From NCBI GenBank assembly GCA_965232165.1, contig CBDDOY010000001.1:1-64000 (forward strand): a stretch of 64,000 nt of DNA, read 5' to 3'. This document shows positions 45,769 through 55,002 of this stretch, piece after piece (the first letter of the stretch is position 1; every line of letters starts with the position of its first letter). The position numbers were made by a program, and so were the translations under genes. A model generated the notes under the pieces. That model had not been told where the DNA came from, did not search any database, and was given only the letters and a program-made list of their open reading frames with translations. The DNA comes from UBA2779 sp965232165 (lineage in GTDB: Bacteria; Spirochaetota; Spirochaetia; DSM-2461).

Positions 45769-46249
45769 ATTATTTATCCCCACTATGAATTAGAAGTTAA
45801 AATCACTATATAATTTTCTATTGTTAAATCAAATCGTTCTCTTCATCGAATCGGGATAAAATACAATATCCCTCCCCCCCTCTATAAATAAAGAAGAAAT
45901 CAGATTCATTCCCCATTGCAAGTCTATCATTCCTTATTTTTCGCCAGAAAAATATTTTTTGTACCGCGTATAACATCTCTGTATAAAAACCATAGGGATT
46001 TCGGATCATTTTCCTGTCAGCCGAGAAAGAAGTTTGCCAAGAACACTAAACTCTCTAAAACCTTTATCTTCCCTATATTTTTTATACTATGCCGGGCTCA
46101 GTTATTCATTACTTGCGCCTGTGCCCATATGCATAGTAGTTACTAACTTTCAGAAAATAGTTTCCATCATAAAAGATGCCAATTCGCTTTAATTTGTTGT
46201 TTTTGTCTGTACTCATTGCCTTAATTTAATTTGATCTGATCTCAATTAA

Positions 46250-46325
46250 GGGCACCTCTAAAAACCCATTCCGTTTCCGGCCTGCTCTTTTCCCCTGCTG
46301 CTGTGCGCTGTTGCTCGCAAATACT
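46250..46325. mobile_element. Truncated MITE-1 fragment, duplicate
   Basis: Duplicate of the fragment at 20105-20180; one terminal repeat only. Confidence 0.6.
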
Positions 46326-46521
46326 TCAACTTTACTTTTTTAACACTCCATCAATTTCAATGGCATTAGTTACAACTTCTGTTAAATTTATTATTCTTGG
46401 CCCATCATCAGTATTAATTTAACTTCCTTAGATTTATCTAAATATTTCCTTGATTCTTCAATCTTACCTTGTAAAAACGAATAATACGCAAACGATATAT
46501 TAGCGTATTTTCGCAACCTAT

Positions 46522-47271
46522 TTATTGACTCAACTTTTTTTCATCCGTTTCATTGGCACGGGCTTCAAAAAGCTGATTCGTTACATCAACTAATTCATCT
46601 GTTATTTTGTCAATATCTGTATTTTGATCCAATAGTTTTTTCAAATATTTATCCGGTCCAATTCCATCTCCATGAACGACTAATGGACTGCAAAGATTTG
46701 GATATGATACACCTTGATAAAATATTTTGTCTTTATTGATTTCTAAAAACATTACACCCACCCAACGGGCTGGAATTTCTCTTATAAAATAATTTCTATC
46801 CAATTCTAGCTTATAATAACTTCTCAAATTTTCATCTGTAATGCTGGAAATTGGAATGTTTGTCTTAATTTGATACATGAAAGTACCATCCTTACTTGTA
46901 TAAGGTGCTATAAAAAAATATGCATCCTGATCTTTTCTTAAATTGGGAATAATAATTTCTTTAATGCTATCTGTATCAGGGAAATTTGTGACAAACATTT
47001 CCAGAAAAGATATTTTACTTTCATTATCCAGATCATTTATTATTTGCAATTCACTCATAAATGAGACCGCAGCTAAAATCATAGAATATCTTGAAGGTTC
47101 AAAATCAGATTTTTGATAATCAGAATTTACAATAAAAAAATCTTTCATTATTTTACCTTCTGTATTTACCAATTCATAAGTTCTTCTTGGTTCCTCCCTC
47201 TTGTTATTTGAGAGAGTTAAACAACCAGACAGTAAAAATGACACAACAGCAATAACTAATAATTTCTTCAT
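46522..47271 (-). CDS. Lipoprotein of unknown function, copy 2 (3' end frameshifted)
   Basis: A 249-aa protein with lipobox LSGC after MKKLLVIAVVSFLL. It differs from copy 1 at a few residues (for example A for D at position 8, and TFMYQIKTNIP for AFMYQIETNIP). It carries the same 3' frame shifts; the shifted-frame continuation would end at about 46332. An upstream in-frame ATG (47298) is less likely than the one at 47271, which has AAGGAG before it. Confidence 0.75.
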   Translation of the reverse strand: MKKLLVIAVVSFLLSGCLTLSNNKREEPRRTYELVNTEGKIMKDFFIVNSDYQKSDFEPSRYSMILAAVSFMSELQIINDLDNESKISFLEMFVTNFPDTDSIKEIIIPNLRKDQDAYFFIAPYTSKDGTFMYQIKTNIPISSITDENLRSYYKLELDRNYFIREIPARWVGVMFLEINKDKIFYQGVSYPNLCSPLVVHGDGIGPDKYLKKLLDQNTDIDKITDELVDVTNQLFEARANETDEKKLSQ

Positions 47272-47326
47272 GGTTTCTCCTTGTTTTTCTGCGGGCAATT
47301 ACAAGCCCGGCAACCGTGTATATTTA

Positions 47327-47587
47327 GGGCTTGCTTAAAAAGTATTTTTGACTCTGAATACCATATAATGAATCAAAACTGCATTATAAGTGAGTCAGAA
47401 TGCAATGATTTGAGAAACTTCGGGGGAATTTTGATTTCTGCTATTACCCAGGTGCAAGGGTTTTGAGCCATTTTCCGCATTTACCTTGCACCTGTTTTTT
47501 CAAGAATAGATAGCAAGGCTACTCTAAAGCATTTGTAACTGGTTTTTACCTTGAAAATCTATAGATTATGACTTTTTAAGCAAGCCC
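47327..47587. mobile_element. MITE-2, first of two tandem copies
   Basis: 261 bp with termini GGGCTTGCTTAAAAAGT / ACTTTTTAAGCAAGCCC, the same as the outer IS at 21335-26461. It also shares the subterminal stem gtgcaaggg...ccttgcacctg. It has no coding capacity and is flanked by TATTTA. Confidence 0.9.
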
Positions 47588-47593
47588 TATTTA

Positions 47594-47855
47594 GGGCTTG
47601 CTTAAAAAGTATTTTTGACTCTGAATACCAGTATAATGAATCAAAACTGCATTATAAGTGAGCCAGAATGCAATGATTTGAGAAACTTCGGGGGAATTTC
47701 GATTTCTGCTATTACCTAGGTGCAAGGGTTTTGAGCCATTTTCCGCATTTACCTTGCACCTGTTTTGTCAGGAATAGATAGCAAGGTTGCTCTAAAGCCT
47801 TTGTAACAGGCTTTTACCTTGAAAATCTATAGATTATGACTTTTTAAGCAAGCCC
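47594..47855. mobile_element. MITE-2, second tandem copy
   Basis: 262 bp, a close variant of the preceding copy. The order is TATTTA-copy-TATTTA-copy-TATTTA. The segment lacks both copies at the equivalent place near 21176. Confidence 0.9.
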
Positions 47856-48118
47856 TATTTATTGTTCTTATACTGCCATATTGGAGGAATAAGAGCAATT
47901 GTTTATGTTTTTCTTTTATCATATCTATCCCTTTTAGCCAAAAAGATTCTTCAATTGGATTTTTATCTTACCAATAGCTTCGGATTATGTCAGATAGCAC
48001 ATTGTCTCATAATTAGTCTGCCGGTCTGAATTACGAGTTTCGTGTACTAAACTGAGATGTTCCGGTGTTATCCCATCCCGCTTGAGGGCAGCTCTACCGT
48101 AAGCAGATCAACTCATGA

Positions 48119-48246
48119 AAGCGCAAGGGATTGCAGCGGAAATGCCGCTGGCGGCCCCGGCGATTGGCAATGAGCCGGAAGCAGGCCGCCAGATTAAGGC
48201 ATTGGAGCGGAAAGCCCGACCCGAAGGGTTGCGCCCAAATATTGAC
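48119..48246 (+). repeat. Dispersed ~125 bp GC-rich repeat, copy R3
   Basis: Third copy of the repeat seen at 8363-8485 and 13320-13445, here directly downstream of rplQ, the last gene of the ribosomal block. It could act in transcript termination or processing there, but no simple hairpin plus T-run is seen. Confidence 0.85.
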
Positions 48247-48265
48247 TTTTGAAATTCACAGGACA

Positions 48266-48871
48266 CTAGTCAGTTTGCAATTCTTCAGGGGCAGTTCTTG
48301 CGGTTTTGTCGTCTATCTCTAAATCGGAATTTTGTTCTTGCTCCGATTGAGCTGTTTCGGGAGTGGAAGCGGCATTTTCCTCGCCATCGGCGCCGTTCAG
48401 TCCATTATCTGTGCTGCTGCTTTGGCTTTCCGGCTTCTCCGGCGCATGCTGCCGCTTGGCGGAAGTGCTAACGGATTTTTTGCCTTTGGATGGCTGCTTG
48501 TTCGACTGCGGCTCCTCTTCCTTGAGGAATTCCAGGAGTACCATCTCGGCTGCATCGCCGCTTCGGTAACCAAGCTTGAGTATTCTAGTGTAGCCTCCGT
48601 GTCTATTGACAAAACGAGGGCCTATTACGGTAAACAGTCTGTTGAGAGACGACTTATCACTGATGGTTTTCGCGGCGATACGCCGATTATGAACGGAATC
48701 TATCTTGGCTCGGGTAACCAGTTTTTCCGCCGTTCGGCGAACGGCCTTGGCCTTTGTTTGAGTAGTTTTGATCCTCTCATTCTGCAGAAGCGAGGTAATC
48801 ATGTTTCTGTATAGGGCCCTGCGGTGTCCGGCCTTGCGTTCAAGCCGGTTAAATCCTTTTCTATTATGCAT
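48266..48871 (-). CDS. rplQ: 50S ribosomal protein L17 with long C-terminal extension
   Basis: 201 aa. The first ~120 residues are standard L17 (NRKGFNRLERKAGHRRALYR; GGYTRILKLGYRSGDAAEM). The remaining ~80 residues form a Ser/Glu/Gln-rich, low-complexity acidic tail (SQSSSTDNGLNGADGEENAA) not found in typical L17. It is the last gene of the block, 6 nt after rpoA. Confidence 0.96.
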   Translation of the reverse strand: MHNRKGFNRLERKAGHRRALYRNMITSLLQNERIKTTQTKAKAVRRTAEKLVTRAKIDSVHNRRIAAKTISDKSSLNRLFTVIGPRFVNRHGGYTRILKLGYRSGDAAEMVLLEFLKEEEPQSNKQPSKGKKSVSTSAKRQHAPEKPESQSSSTDNGLNGADGEENAASTPETAQSEQEQNSDLEIDDKTARTAPEELQTD

Positions 48872-48877
48872 TGACTT

Positions 48878-49972
48878 TTAATCCTCTCGAGAAGTTAGCA
48901 TAGATGCGTCCCGCTCATTGTTATCATCGCCGCCGCCATCCATTTTTTTGTTAAACCTTATGGAATCCTTAATCACACTGTAGTCTATCATCCCAAGACT
49001 CAAATTCCATTCTTTGAGTTTCTCCTTAATTTCCTGAAGTGATTTTTTCCCAAAATTCCTGGTTTTGGCGATATCTTCCTCACTCCGGCGAGTCAGATCC
49101 CCAATTGTCTTGATATTGGTGTTCTTTAAGCAATTACTGGACCGTACCGAAAGCTCTAATTCTTCGACTGGGGTATCAAGCAATGTACGTATCCGGTCTT
49201 CTTTTTCATCGAAATCCTCATCGCCAACCATATCATTCTCATCGAAATTGATGAATACGGTGAAGTAGTCTTTGGCAATCTTGGCGGCTTCAGCCACGGC
49301 ATCTTTGGGAGCAATTGTTCCATCTGTCCAGACTTCAAAATTCAGTTTGTCATAATCTGAACGCTGGCCAACCCGAGTATTTACAACTGAATACTTCACC
49401 TTTGTGATGGGACTAAATACAGAATCGACGGGAATTGTCCCAATATACTCAGTGTATTTCTCATTGAGTTCAGACGGAACATATCCCCGTCCGAGGTTCA
49501 CCTGGATCTCAAATTCCAGATTTCCCTCCTCCATCACCGAACAGATCGGGACTTCTTTGCTGGCAACAATAATACCATCCTTCTCAAGATCAGAGCCTGT
49601 CAATGTGCCCTTTCCTTTCCAATCGATATGTATGACCTGCTCCTCAACATCATCGGCAAGTTGCAAGCTGAGTGATTTCAGATTACTTATGATCACGGGT
49701 GTATCCTCAACAACATGAGGAATGGGTTCGAATTCGTTTGAGACAACATGGGCATTTCCATCCCCATCATAGGTGGTAATCCGGACCGCTGTTATGGCAT
49801 ATCCCTGAATTGAGGAAAGGAGAATTCGCCGCAATGTATTTCCCATTGTTGTGCCGTAGCCCCGTTCAAAGGGGTAGACAACGAACTTCCCGTAATGCTC
49901 ATCTGAGGTGCTGTGTTCAAAAGTGATACCTTTGGGTTTCTTGAACCCCTTGAGAAGATTCTTCCTAGCCAT
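48878..49972 (-). CDS. rpoA: DNA-directed RNA polymerase alpha subunit
   Basis: 364 aa. The N-terminal dimerisation domain shows RGYGTTMGNTLRRILLSSI (about 36-54). The C-terminal domain has ELSVRSSNCLKNTNIKTIGD and NFGKKSLQEIKEKL, which bind UP elements and activators. There is an extended charged tail (DGGGDDNNERDAS). It lies between rpsK and rplQ with no rpsD. The 116 nt before it hold no gene. Confidence 0.98.
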   Translation of the reverse strand: MARKNLLKGFKKPKGITFEHSTSDEHYGKFVVYPFERGYGTTMGNTLRRILLSSIQGYAITAVRITTYDGDGNAHVVSNEFEPIPHVVEDTPVIISNLKSLSLQLADDVEEQVIHIDWKGKGTLTGSDLEKDGIIVASKEVPICSVMEEGNLEFEIQVNLGRGYVPSELNEKYTEYIGTIPVDSVFSPITKVKYSVVNTRVGQRSDYDKLNFEVWTDGTIAPKDAVAEAAKIAKDYFTVFINFDENDMVGDEDFDEKEDRIRTLLDTPVEELELSVRSSNCLKNTNIKTIGDLTRRSEEDIAKTRNFGKKSLQEIKEKLKEWNLSLGMIDYSVIKDSIRFNKKMDGGGDDNNERDASMLTSRED

Positions 49973-50088
49973 CTGTGCTCCTTGTACACATATTCGCTTT
50001 CGATATCGCCGAAGAAATCAAATTGGCAAAACAGCCGGCCAAGCCCCATGCCTTGATTTCTGAGCATTCTATCCATCGAACGGTAATC

Positions 50089-50463
50089 CTAGACTCGCCG
50101 ACTTTTTCTTGGGCGACATCCATTATGGGGAATCGGTGTGATATCCTTGATGGACTTCACTTTCAAACCCAATCCGGCGAACGAACGTATTGCCGAATCA
50201 CGCCCCATCCCCGGTCCCTTAACAAAAACATGGACGGCCTGAATGCCATAATCCTGGGCCCTGTTCATGGCTGTCTCGGTCGTCACCTGAGCGGCATAGG
50301 GGGTGGATTTCTTGCCCCCCTTGAAACCTAGAGAGCCAGAACTGCACCAAGAAAGAGTATCGCCTTTCAAGTCAGTGACAGTCACTATGGTATTATTGAA
50401 AGTGGCCTGGATATAGACATTGCCCTCAATTACTGTTTTCTTTTCTTTTTTCTTCTTAGCCAT
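50089..50463 (-). CDS. rpsK: 30S ribosomal protein S11
   Basis: 124 aa; the platform protein of the 30S head and platform. YIQATFNNTIVTVTD, STPYAAQ and the end ITPIPHNGCRPRKSRRV are standard S11. It lies 17 nt after rpsM. Confidence 0.98.
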   Translation of the reverse strand: MAKKKKEKKTVIEGNVYIQATFNNTIVTVTDLKGDTLSWCSSGSLGFKGGKKSTPYAAQVTTETAMNRAQDYGIQAVHVFVKGPGMGRDSAIRSFAGLGLKVKSIKDITPIPHNGCRPRKSRRV

Positions 50464-50480
50464 TATTGATTCCTGCTCTG

Positions 50481-50843
50481 CTACTTCTTCTTGGCAACTG
50501 TCTTTGCCCTTCCCTTACGTGTGCGCGCATTGGTTTTGGTCCGTTGCCCGCGGACAGGAAGGCCTTTTCTATGTCTTAGGCCGCGGTAACAGCCGATATC
50601 CATCAGACGTTTTATATTCAGGGCAACTTCAGAGCGTAACTGCCCTTCCACCTTGTAGTCATTCTCGATAGCCTTTCGGAGGCTATTCACTTCGTTAACA
50701 TCAAGCTTGTTTAGCTTGGACTGGGGATTGATTCCTGTTTTCTTACAAACCTGCCGGGCCGAAGTACGTCCGATCCCGAAGATATAGGTCAATGCTATAT
50801 CCGTGTTTTTGTTGGGTAGATCAATACCCGCTATACGAACCAT
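50481..50843 (-). CDS. rpsM: 30S ribosomal protein S13
   Basis: 120 aa. MVRIAGIDLPNKNTDIALTY, the IGRTSAR helix-hairpin-helix and the basic C-terminus (RGLRHRKGLPVRGQRTKTNA) are typical. It follows rpmJ by 9 nt. Confidence 0.98.
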   Translation of the reverse strand: MVRIAGIDLPNKNTDIALTYIFGIGRTSARQVCKKTGINPQSKLNKLDVNEVNSLRKAIENDYKVEGQLRSEVALNIKRLMDIGCYRGLRHRKGLPVRGQRTKTNARTRKGRAKTVAKKK

Positions 50844-50852
50844 CGAATACTC

Positions 50853-50966
50853 CTACTTCTGACGCTGCTTATGCTTCGGATTATCACAGATGATACGAAC
50901 AACCCTTCTGCGGCGGATAACCTTGCATTTATCACAAATCGGCTTGACACTCGCTCTTACTTTCAT
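50853..50966 (-). CDS. rpmJ: 50S ribosomal protein L36
   Basis: A 37-aa protein (MKVRASVKPICDKCKVIRRR...KHKQRQK) with the zinc-ligand type C-x2-C and later C/H residues of L36. It lies between secY and rpsM, without infA. Confidence 0.96.
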   Translation of the reverse strand: MKVRASVKPICDKCKVIRRRRVVRIICDNPKHKQRQK

Positions 50967-50984
50967 ACAGTTTTTTCCGTCCTT

Positions 50985-52316
50985 TTATAAATTCCGCGAG
51001 CGGAGCTTGCCGCCCTTAGTCAATCCCTCGTGATGGTGCATCTTCAGATGTCCCTCAATCTGACTCATGGTGTCAAGATCAACCCCAACCATGATTAACA
51101 GCGAAGTTCCCCCCATGATATAGGCCATCTCTCTCGGAAATCCAGGGATAGCTATGATTAATAACGAGGGAATCAATGCGATCATAGCCAGAAATAACGA
51201 ACCTGGCAAGACTATGCGATTAAGAATGCGTGTCAGATATGCCTCCATATTCTCGCTGCGTATACCGGGTATGGATCCGCCATTTTCACGAATCTGCCTG
51301 GAAATTTCAATCGGATTCAGGGACACCTGTGTGTAGAAATAGGCAAAAAACACGATAAGCAAAGTGTACAGCACCAAATAAAACCATCCATAAGGATCCA
51401 TGACTATTGCAATCCGTGTCCAAAAGGCGCTCCTGCCCGATGCCAGCCCCTGGGCCAACTGCACAGGAATGGTGAGAATAGAGGAAGCGAATATGACCGG
51501 TATGACACCCGAGGGGTTTATCTTGAAAGGAATATAGGAACTCTGGCCTCTGTACTGCTTACGGCCGACGATGCGGCTTGCATAGTTCACGGGTATCTTG
51601 CGTAATCCCTGCTGTTCATAGACAACAAACACCACAACGGATACATAGAGCACGAAGGTGAGTATGACAAATACAGGATTCAAATTCTGAGCACGAATCT
51701 CCCGTACCATTATCGCTATGGCGTTAGGCATACGTGCAACAATACCGGTGAAGATGAGCAGGGAGATGCCGTTTCCTATTCCTTTTATGTTGATCTGTTC
51801 GCCAAGCCACATAAGAAATATAGTGCCTGCCGTTGTCGTCAGCATGGCAACCAATAGAAACTGCCATCGGGACATATCCGCGACGACGACACCATAGTTC
51901 AGCGGCATTTGCAGCAGAGCTATACCTTGAAAGAGACAGACGACAACGGCGGCATACCGGGTATAACGCTGAATTTTCTTGCGCCCGCCATCTTCCTCAC
52001 TGATGCGCTTAAGGCTGGGGAATACCAACATCAACACCTGCATGATAATGCTGGTGGTAATGTAGGGCATGACTCCCAACATGAATATAGAGAAATTTTT
52101 GAATGCCCCGCCGGAGAAGAAATCCAAGAAGTCGACAAGTCCCTGAGTGTCACTTCCTCTTCCCGCAAAGAATTGACTTAGCTGCCCCATATCTATCCCA
52201 GGAATGGGAATGACAGAACCTATGCGGTGAACGATGAGGATACCCAGGGTAAATAGAATCCGATTTCTAAGGTCCTGTATCCTGAAAATGTCGGCAAGTG
52301 GATTGTTCGCCATCAT
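50985..52316 (-). CDS. secY: Preprotein translocase subunit SecY
   Basis: A 443-aa channel subunit with ten membrane segments. IPIPGIDMGQLSQFF in the first loop, GIGNGISLLIFTGI in the middle and GGTSLLIMVGVDLDTMSQIE near the end are conserved. It overlaps the rplO stop by 4 nt. Confidence 0.98.
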   Translation of the reverse strand: MMANNPLADIFRIQDLRNRILFTLGILIVHRIGSVIPIPGIDMGQLSQFFAGRGSDTQGLVDFLDFFSGGAFKNFSIFMLGVMPYITTSIIMQVLMLVFPSLKRISEEDGGRKKIQRYTRYAAVVVCLFQGIALLQMPLNYGVVVADMSRWQFLLVAMLTTTAGTIFLMWLGEQINIKGIGNGISLLIFTGIVARMPNAIAIMVREIRAQNLNPVFVILTFVLYVSVVVFVVYEQQGLRKIPVNYASRIVGRKQYRGQSSYIPFKINPSGVIPVIFASSILTIPVQLAQGLASGRSAFWTRIAIVMDPYGWFYLVLYTLLIVFFAYFYTQVSLNPIEISRQIRENGGSIPGIRSENMEAYLTRILNRIVLPGSLFLAMIALIPSLLIIAIPGFPREMAYIMGGTSLLIMVGVDLDTMSQIEGHLKMHHHEGLTKGGKLRSRNL

Positions 52317-52777
52317 TTCCCTTCTTCGGAATCGGCGGCATGAACCGTACCGCCGACTTGCTCAATCAGCTTCTTCGCTTGTGCGGAAACCTTAGGGACA
52401 TTGATCTCGAGTTTCTTGGTCAGCTCTCCATCGCCAAGTATTTTCACCCGGGTCTCGCTCTTCTTCACTAACCCCTTCCCTGCCAGGCTATCTAATGAAA
52501 CAGTATCACCATCGGAGTAACACTTCTCGAGTGAAGAGAGATTGACAATGACATATTCCTTCTTGAACGGGTGGTTGGAAAACCCCCTGGATGCAACCCG
52601 CCGGTACAGGGGCATCTGTCCCCCTTCGAATCCGAGGCGGACACCTCCGCCGGACCGCGCATTCTGTCCCTTGTGGCCCCTGCCGGAAGTCTTACCTGAG
52701 CCAGATGACCGTCCCCTGCCAACGATGCGTTTCTTCTTCACCGCACCCAAAGGAGCCTCTAGTGGTTTCACACTCAT
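52313..52777 (-). CDS. rplO: 50S ribosomal protein L15
   Basis: 154 aa with the glycine-rich N-terminus GRGRSSGSGKTSGRGHKGQN and FEGGQMPLYRRVASRGF. The C-terminal domain (VSAQAKKLIEQVGGT) is complete. Confidence 0.98.
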   Translation of the reverse strand: MSVKPLEAPLGAVKKKRIVGRGRSSGSGKTSGRGHKGQNARSGGGVRLGFEGGQMPLYRRVASRGFSNHPFKKEYVIVNLSSLEKCYSDGDTVSLDSLAGKGLVKKSETRVKILGDGELTKKLEINVPKVSAQAKKLIEQVGGTVHAADSEEGK

Positions 52778-52780
52778 TGA

Positions 52781-52975
52781 CTACAACTCCTCCACCTTTA
52801 CCAGGTGAGAGATGGTATTGACCATTCCCAATACCGCGTCATTCACAGTTTTTTCGACGATGGAGTGCAGTCTTTTCAGCCCTAAGGCCTTGACCGTCGC
52901 CCGCTGATTGGGCTTCCTGCCAAGCGGGCTCCGAACCAAGGTGATCCGAATACTCGATGCCTTATTTTTCGCCAT
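52781..52975 (-). CDS. rpmD: 50S ribosomal protein L30
   Basis: 64 aa from the ATG at 52975 (MAKNKASSIRITLVRSPLGR), 2 nt after the rpsE stop. An earlier in-frame start at 52987 lies within rpsE. NQRATVKALGLKRLH is the typical L30 helix. Confidence 0.95.
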   Translation of the reverse strand: MAKNKASSIRITLVRSPLGRKPNQRATVKALGLKRLHSIVEKTVNDAVLGMVNTISHLVKVEEL

Positions 52976-52977
52976 GT

Positions 52978-53481
52978 TCAGCCCCACATTCCTTTGACGC
53001 TTTTGCCTCGCTTGCTCGCATAGCTACGAGCATCTCTCAGGTTATCCAGTCCGCTAAATACTCCCTTGACGATGTTCATGGTATTCTTTGAACCTAAACT
53101 CTTTGCAAGGACATCACTGATTCCGGCGGCCTCCATGATTGCTCTCACAGGACCACCGGCGATGATACCGGTACCCGGTGCGGCCGGCTTCAAGAGCACC
53201 GCCGCACTCTTATATTCTCCGAGCACCTCATGCGGAAGGGTGGTTTTCTTCATGGGGATGACTCTCATATTCCGCTTTGCCTTTTCAGCACTCTTGCGGA
53301 TGGCCTCGGTGACATCAATTGCCTTTCCGAACCCATAGCCTACGCGGCCTTTTCCATCTCCAACTACCATCAAAGCGCTAAACGACATTTTTCTACCGCC
53401 TTTAACAGCTTTGGAAACCCGATTCAGCCTGATGAGTTTCTCTGTGAATTCCTTATCTTCGTTCCTATCCCTCATTGCCAT
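52978..53481 (-). CDS. rpsE: 30S ribosomal protein S5
   Basis: 167 aa. The KFTEKLIRLNRVSKAVKGG-type start, the GDGKGRVGYGFGKA loop and the GGPVRAIMEAAGISDVLAKS segment identify it. No unusual substitution was noticed. Confidence 0.98.
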   Translation of the reverse strand: MAMRDRNEDKEFTEKLIRLNRVSKAVKGGRKMSFSALMVVGDGKGRVGYGFGKAIDVTEAIRKSAEKAKRNMRVIPMKKTTLPHEVLGEYKSAAVLLKPAAPGTGIIAGGPVRAIMEAAGISDVLAKSLGSKNTMNIVKGVFSGLDNLRDARSYASKRGKSVKGMWG

Positions 53482-53489
53482 GGCCCCTC

Positions 53490-53849
53490 CTAGAATTCCA
53501 ATCCCGCTTCACGGGCGCCGTCGGCAACGGCTTTCACTATTCCGTGATATCTGTAGCCGTTTCTGTCAAAAATCACGCTCTTAACCTGCATACCTTTGAG
53601 CCGTTCGCCCACCAATTTCCCCACGGCCTTACCGCCTTCAACAGACTTCTTGGTCTTCGACATATCCTTCTCCAGGGTGGCAGCAGACACCATGGTCTTA
53701 CCTGCCGTATCATCAATGGCCTGAACGCTGATATTGCGATGACTTTTGAAAACACTTAAACGAGGCCGGGCAGCGGTTCCGGCAATCTTCTTCCGCACGT
53801 GCCGTTTCCTCTGATCCCGCCTCTGCCGTTTTCCGCTTAACCTATCCAT
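53490..53849 (-). CDS. rplR: 50S ribosomal protein L18
   Basis: 119 aa. The RPRLSVFKSHRNISVQAIDD strand region and the end FDRNGYRYHGIVKAVADGAR are L18 signatures; it binds 5S rRNA. It starts on the last base of the rplF stop. Confidence 0.97.
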   Translation of the reverse strand: MDRLSGKRQRRDQRKRHVRKKIAGTAARPRLSVFKSHRNISVQAIDDTAGKTMVSAATLEKDMSKTKKSVEGGKAVGKLVGERLKGMQVKSVIFDRNGYRYHGIVKAVADGAREAGLEF

Positions 53850-54388
53850 TATTTCGCTCCAGACTTGCCGACTTTGCGGCGGACATTTTCATTCTCATAA
53901 CGGATACCCTTACCCTTGTAGGGCTCCGGAGGGCGAAGGCTGCGAATCTCAGCAGCCGTTTGACCTACTAAATCCTTCATAATACCGCGCACGGCAATCC
54001 CGTTATTATCTTCAACGGTGATATGAATCCCATCGGGAATCACATACTCAACCGGATTAGAATATCCAAGATTGAGAACGAGTATCTTGTTCTTTACTTC
54101 AGCGCGGAAGCCTACACCGTTAATAACTAAGTTCCTCCGGAATCCTTGGCTCACCCCTATCACCATGTTGTTCAGCAAAGAACGGCAAAGACCGTGCATG
54201 GCCCTGGCCTGCCTGGATTCATTCTTACGGCCTACAACTATTTGCCCGGTATCAACAGTGAAATCAATCATCGGCTTAAAAGTCCGGGTCAGTTCCCCCT
54301 TGTTTCCTTTTACTTTGACAGTGTTTTCCTCTATGGTGACGGACACTCCCTCCGGGACACTTACCGGTTTCAATCCTATTCGCGACAT
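53849..54388 (-). CDS. rplF: 50S ribosomal protein L6
   Basis: 179 aa with two repeated domains; NGVGFRAEVKNKILVLNLGY and the C-terminal PPEPYKGKGIRYENENVRRK are diagnostic. Confidence 0.98.
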   Translation of the reverse strand: MSRIGLKPVSVPEGVSVTIEENTVKVKGNKGELTRTFKPMIDFTVDTGQIVVGRKNESRQARAMHGLCRSLLNNMVIGVSQGFRRNLVINGVGFRAEVKNKILVLNLGYSNPVEYVIPDGIHITVEDNNGIAVRGIMKDLVGQTAAEIRSLRPPEPYKGKGIRYENENVRRKVGKSGAK

Positions 54389-54398
54389 ATAGCTATCC

Positions 54399-54797
54399 CT
54401 ACCAAACCGTACAAATAATCTCGCCGCCGACCTTGTGTGTCACGGCCTTCTTCCCTGTGATGACTCCTGCTGATGTGGAAACGATAACCGTACCGAAGCC
54501 ATTGAACACCCTCGGCATAGTTTTATAACCTGAATACACTCTTCTTCCCGGGCTCGATATCAACTTGAGACCATGAATGATGGGGTTTTCGTCATCATCG
54601 TACTTCAAATAGATGCGAACAAACTCAGCGTCATCCTGAATCACCTTCTTGTAAGTTCTCACATAGCCCTCATTCTTAAGTATCTTGATGATCTCAAACT
54701 TGAGTTTTGAAGTACGTATATCAACCTTTTCATGTTTTGCTGCCACACCGTTTCGAATTTTCGTGAGCATATCGGCAACAGGATCGGTTATACTCAT
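54399..54797 (-). CDS. rpsH: 30S ribosomal protein S8
   Basis: 132 aa. It starts SITDPVADMLTKIRNG and has the C-terminal STSAGVITGKKA loop that binds 16S rRNA helix 21. Confidence 0.98.
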   Translation of the reverse strand: MSITDPVADMLTKIRNGVAAKHEKVDIRTSKLKFEIIKILKNEGYVRTYKKVIQDDAEFVRIYLKYDDDENPIIHGLKLISSPGRRVYSGYKTMPRVFNGFGTVIVSTSAGVITGKKAVTHKVGGEIICTVW

Positions 54798-54813
54798 TGT
54801 TTCTCCCCCTCCA

Positions 54814-54999
54814 TTACCAACTTGATTTTGTCACACCGGGAATCAAGCCTTCATTAGCAAGCTTACGAAAGCATATTCGGCACATCTCAAATTTCCTGAG
54901 ATAACCCCGTGGACGCCCGCATATCCGACACCTACACACCGTTCTGGACATAAATTTAGGCTTGCGCTGTGCCTTGATAATCATTGACTTCTTCGCCAT
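54814..54999 (-). CDS. rpsN: 30S ribosomal protein S14, zinc (type Z) form
   Basis: 61 aa with two C-x2-C pairs (CRICG and CRICF), the short zinc-binding form of S14. It follows rplE by 3 nt. Confidence 0.97.
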   Translation of the reverse strand: MAKKSMIIKAQRKPKFMSRTVCRCRICGRPRGYLRKFEMCRICFRKLANEGLIPGVTKSSW

Positions 55000-55002
55000 C
55001 GC

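Larger units (their letters stand above)
44780..48016. repeat. Segmental duplication, copy 2
   Basis: Repeats 18635-21333 in direct orientation at +26,145 bp, with a handful of differences in the lipoprotein gene and two extra MITE-2 elements at 47327-47855. It begins inside the patB reading frame, so only the first codons of that gene are present. The non-genic parts match those of copy 1 and hold nothing further. Confidence 0.95.

Noticed and set aside
49972..50089. A possible rpsD remnant between rpsK and rpoA
   Set aside because: The gap is only 116 bp and has no S4-like reading; absence of rpsD here fits the spirochaete arrangement.
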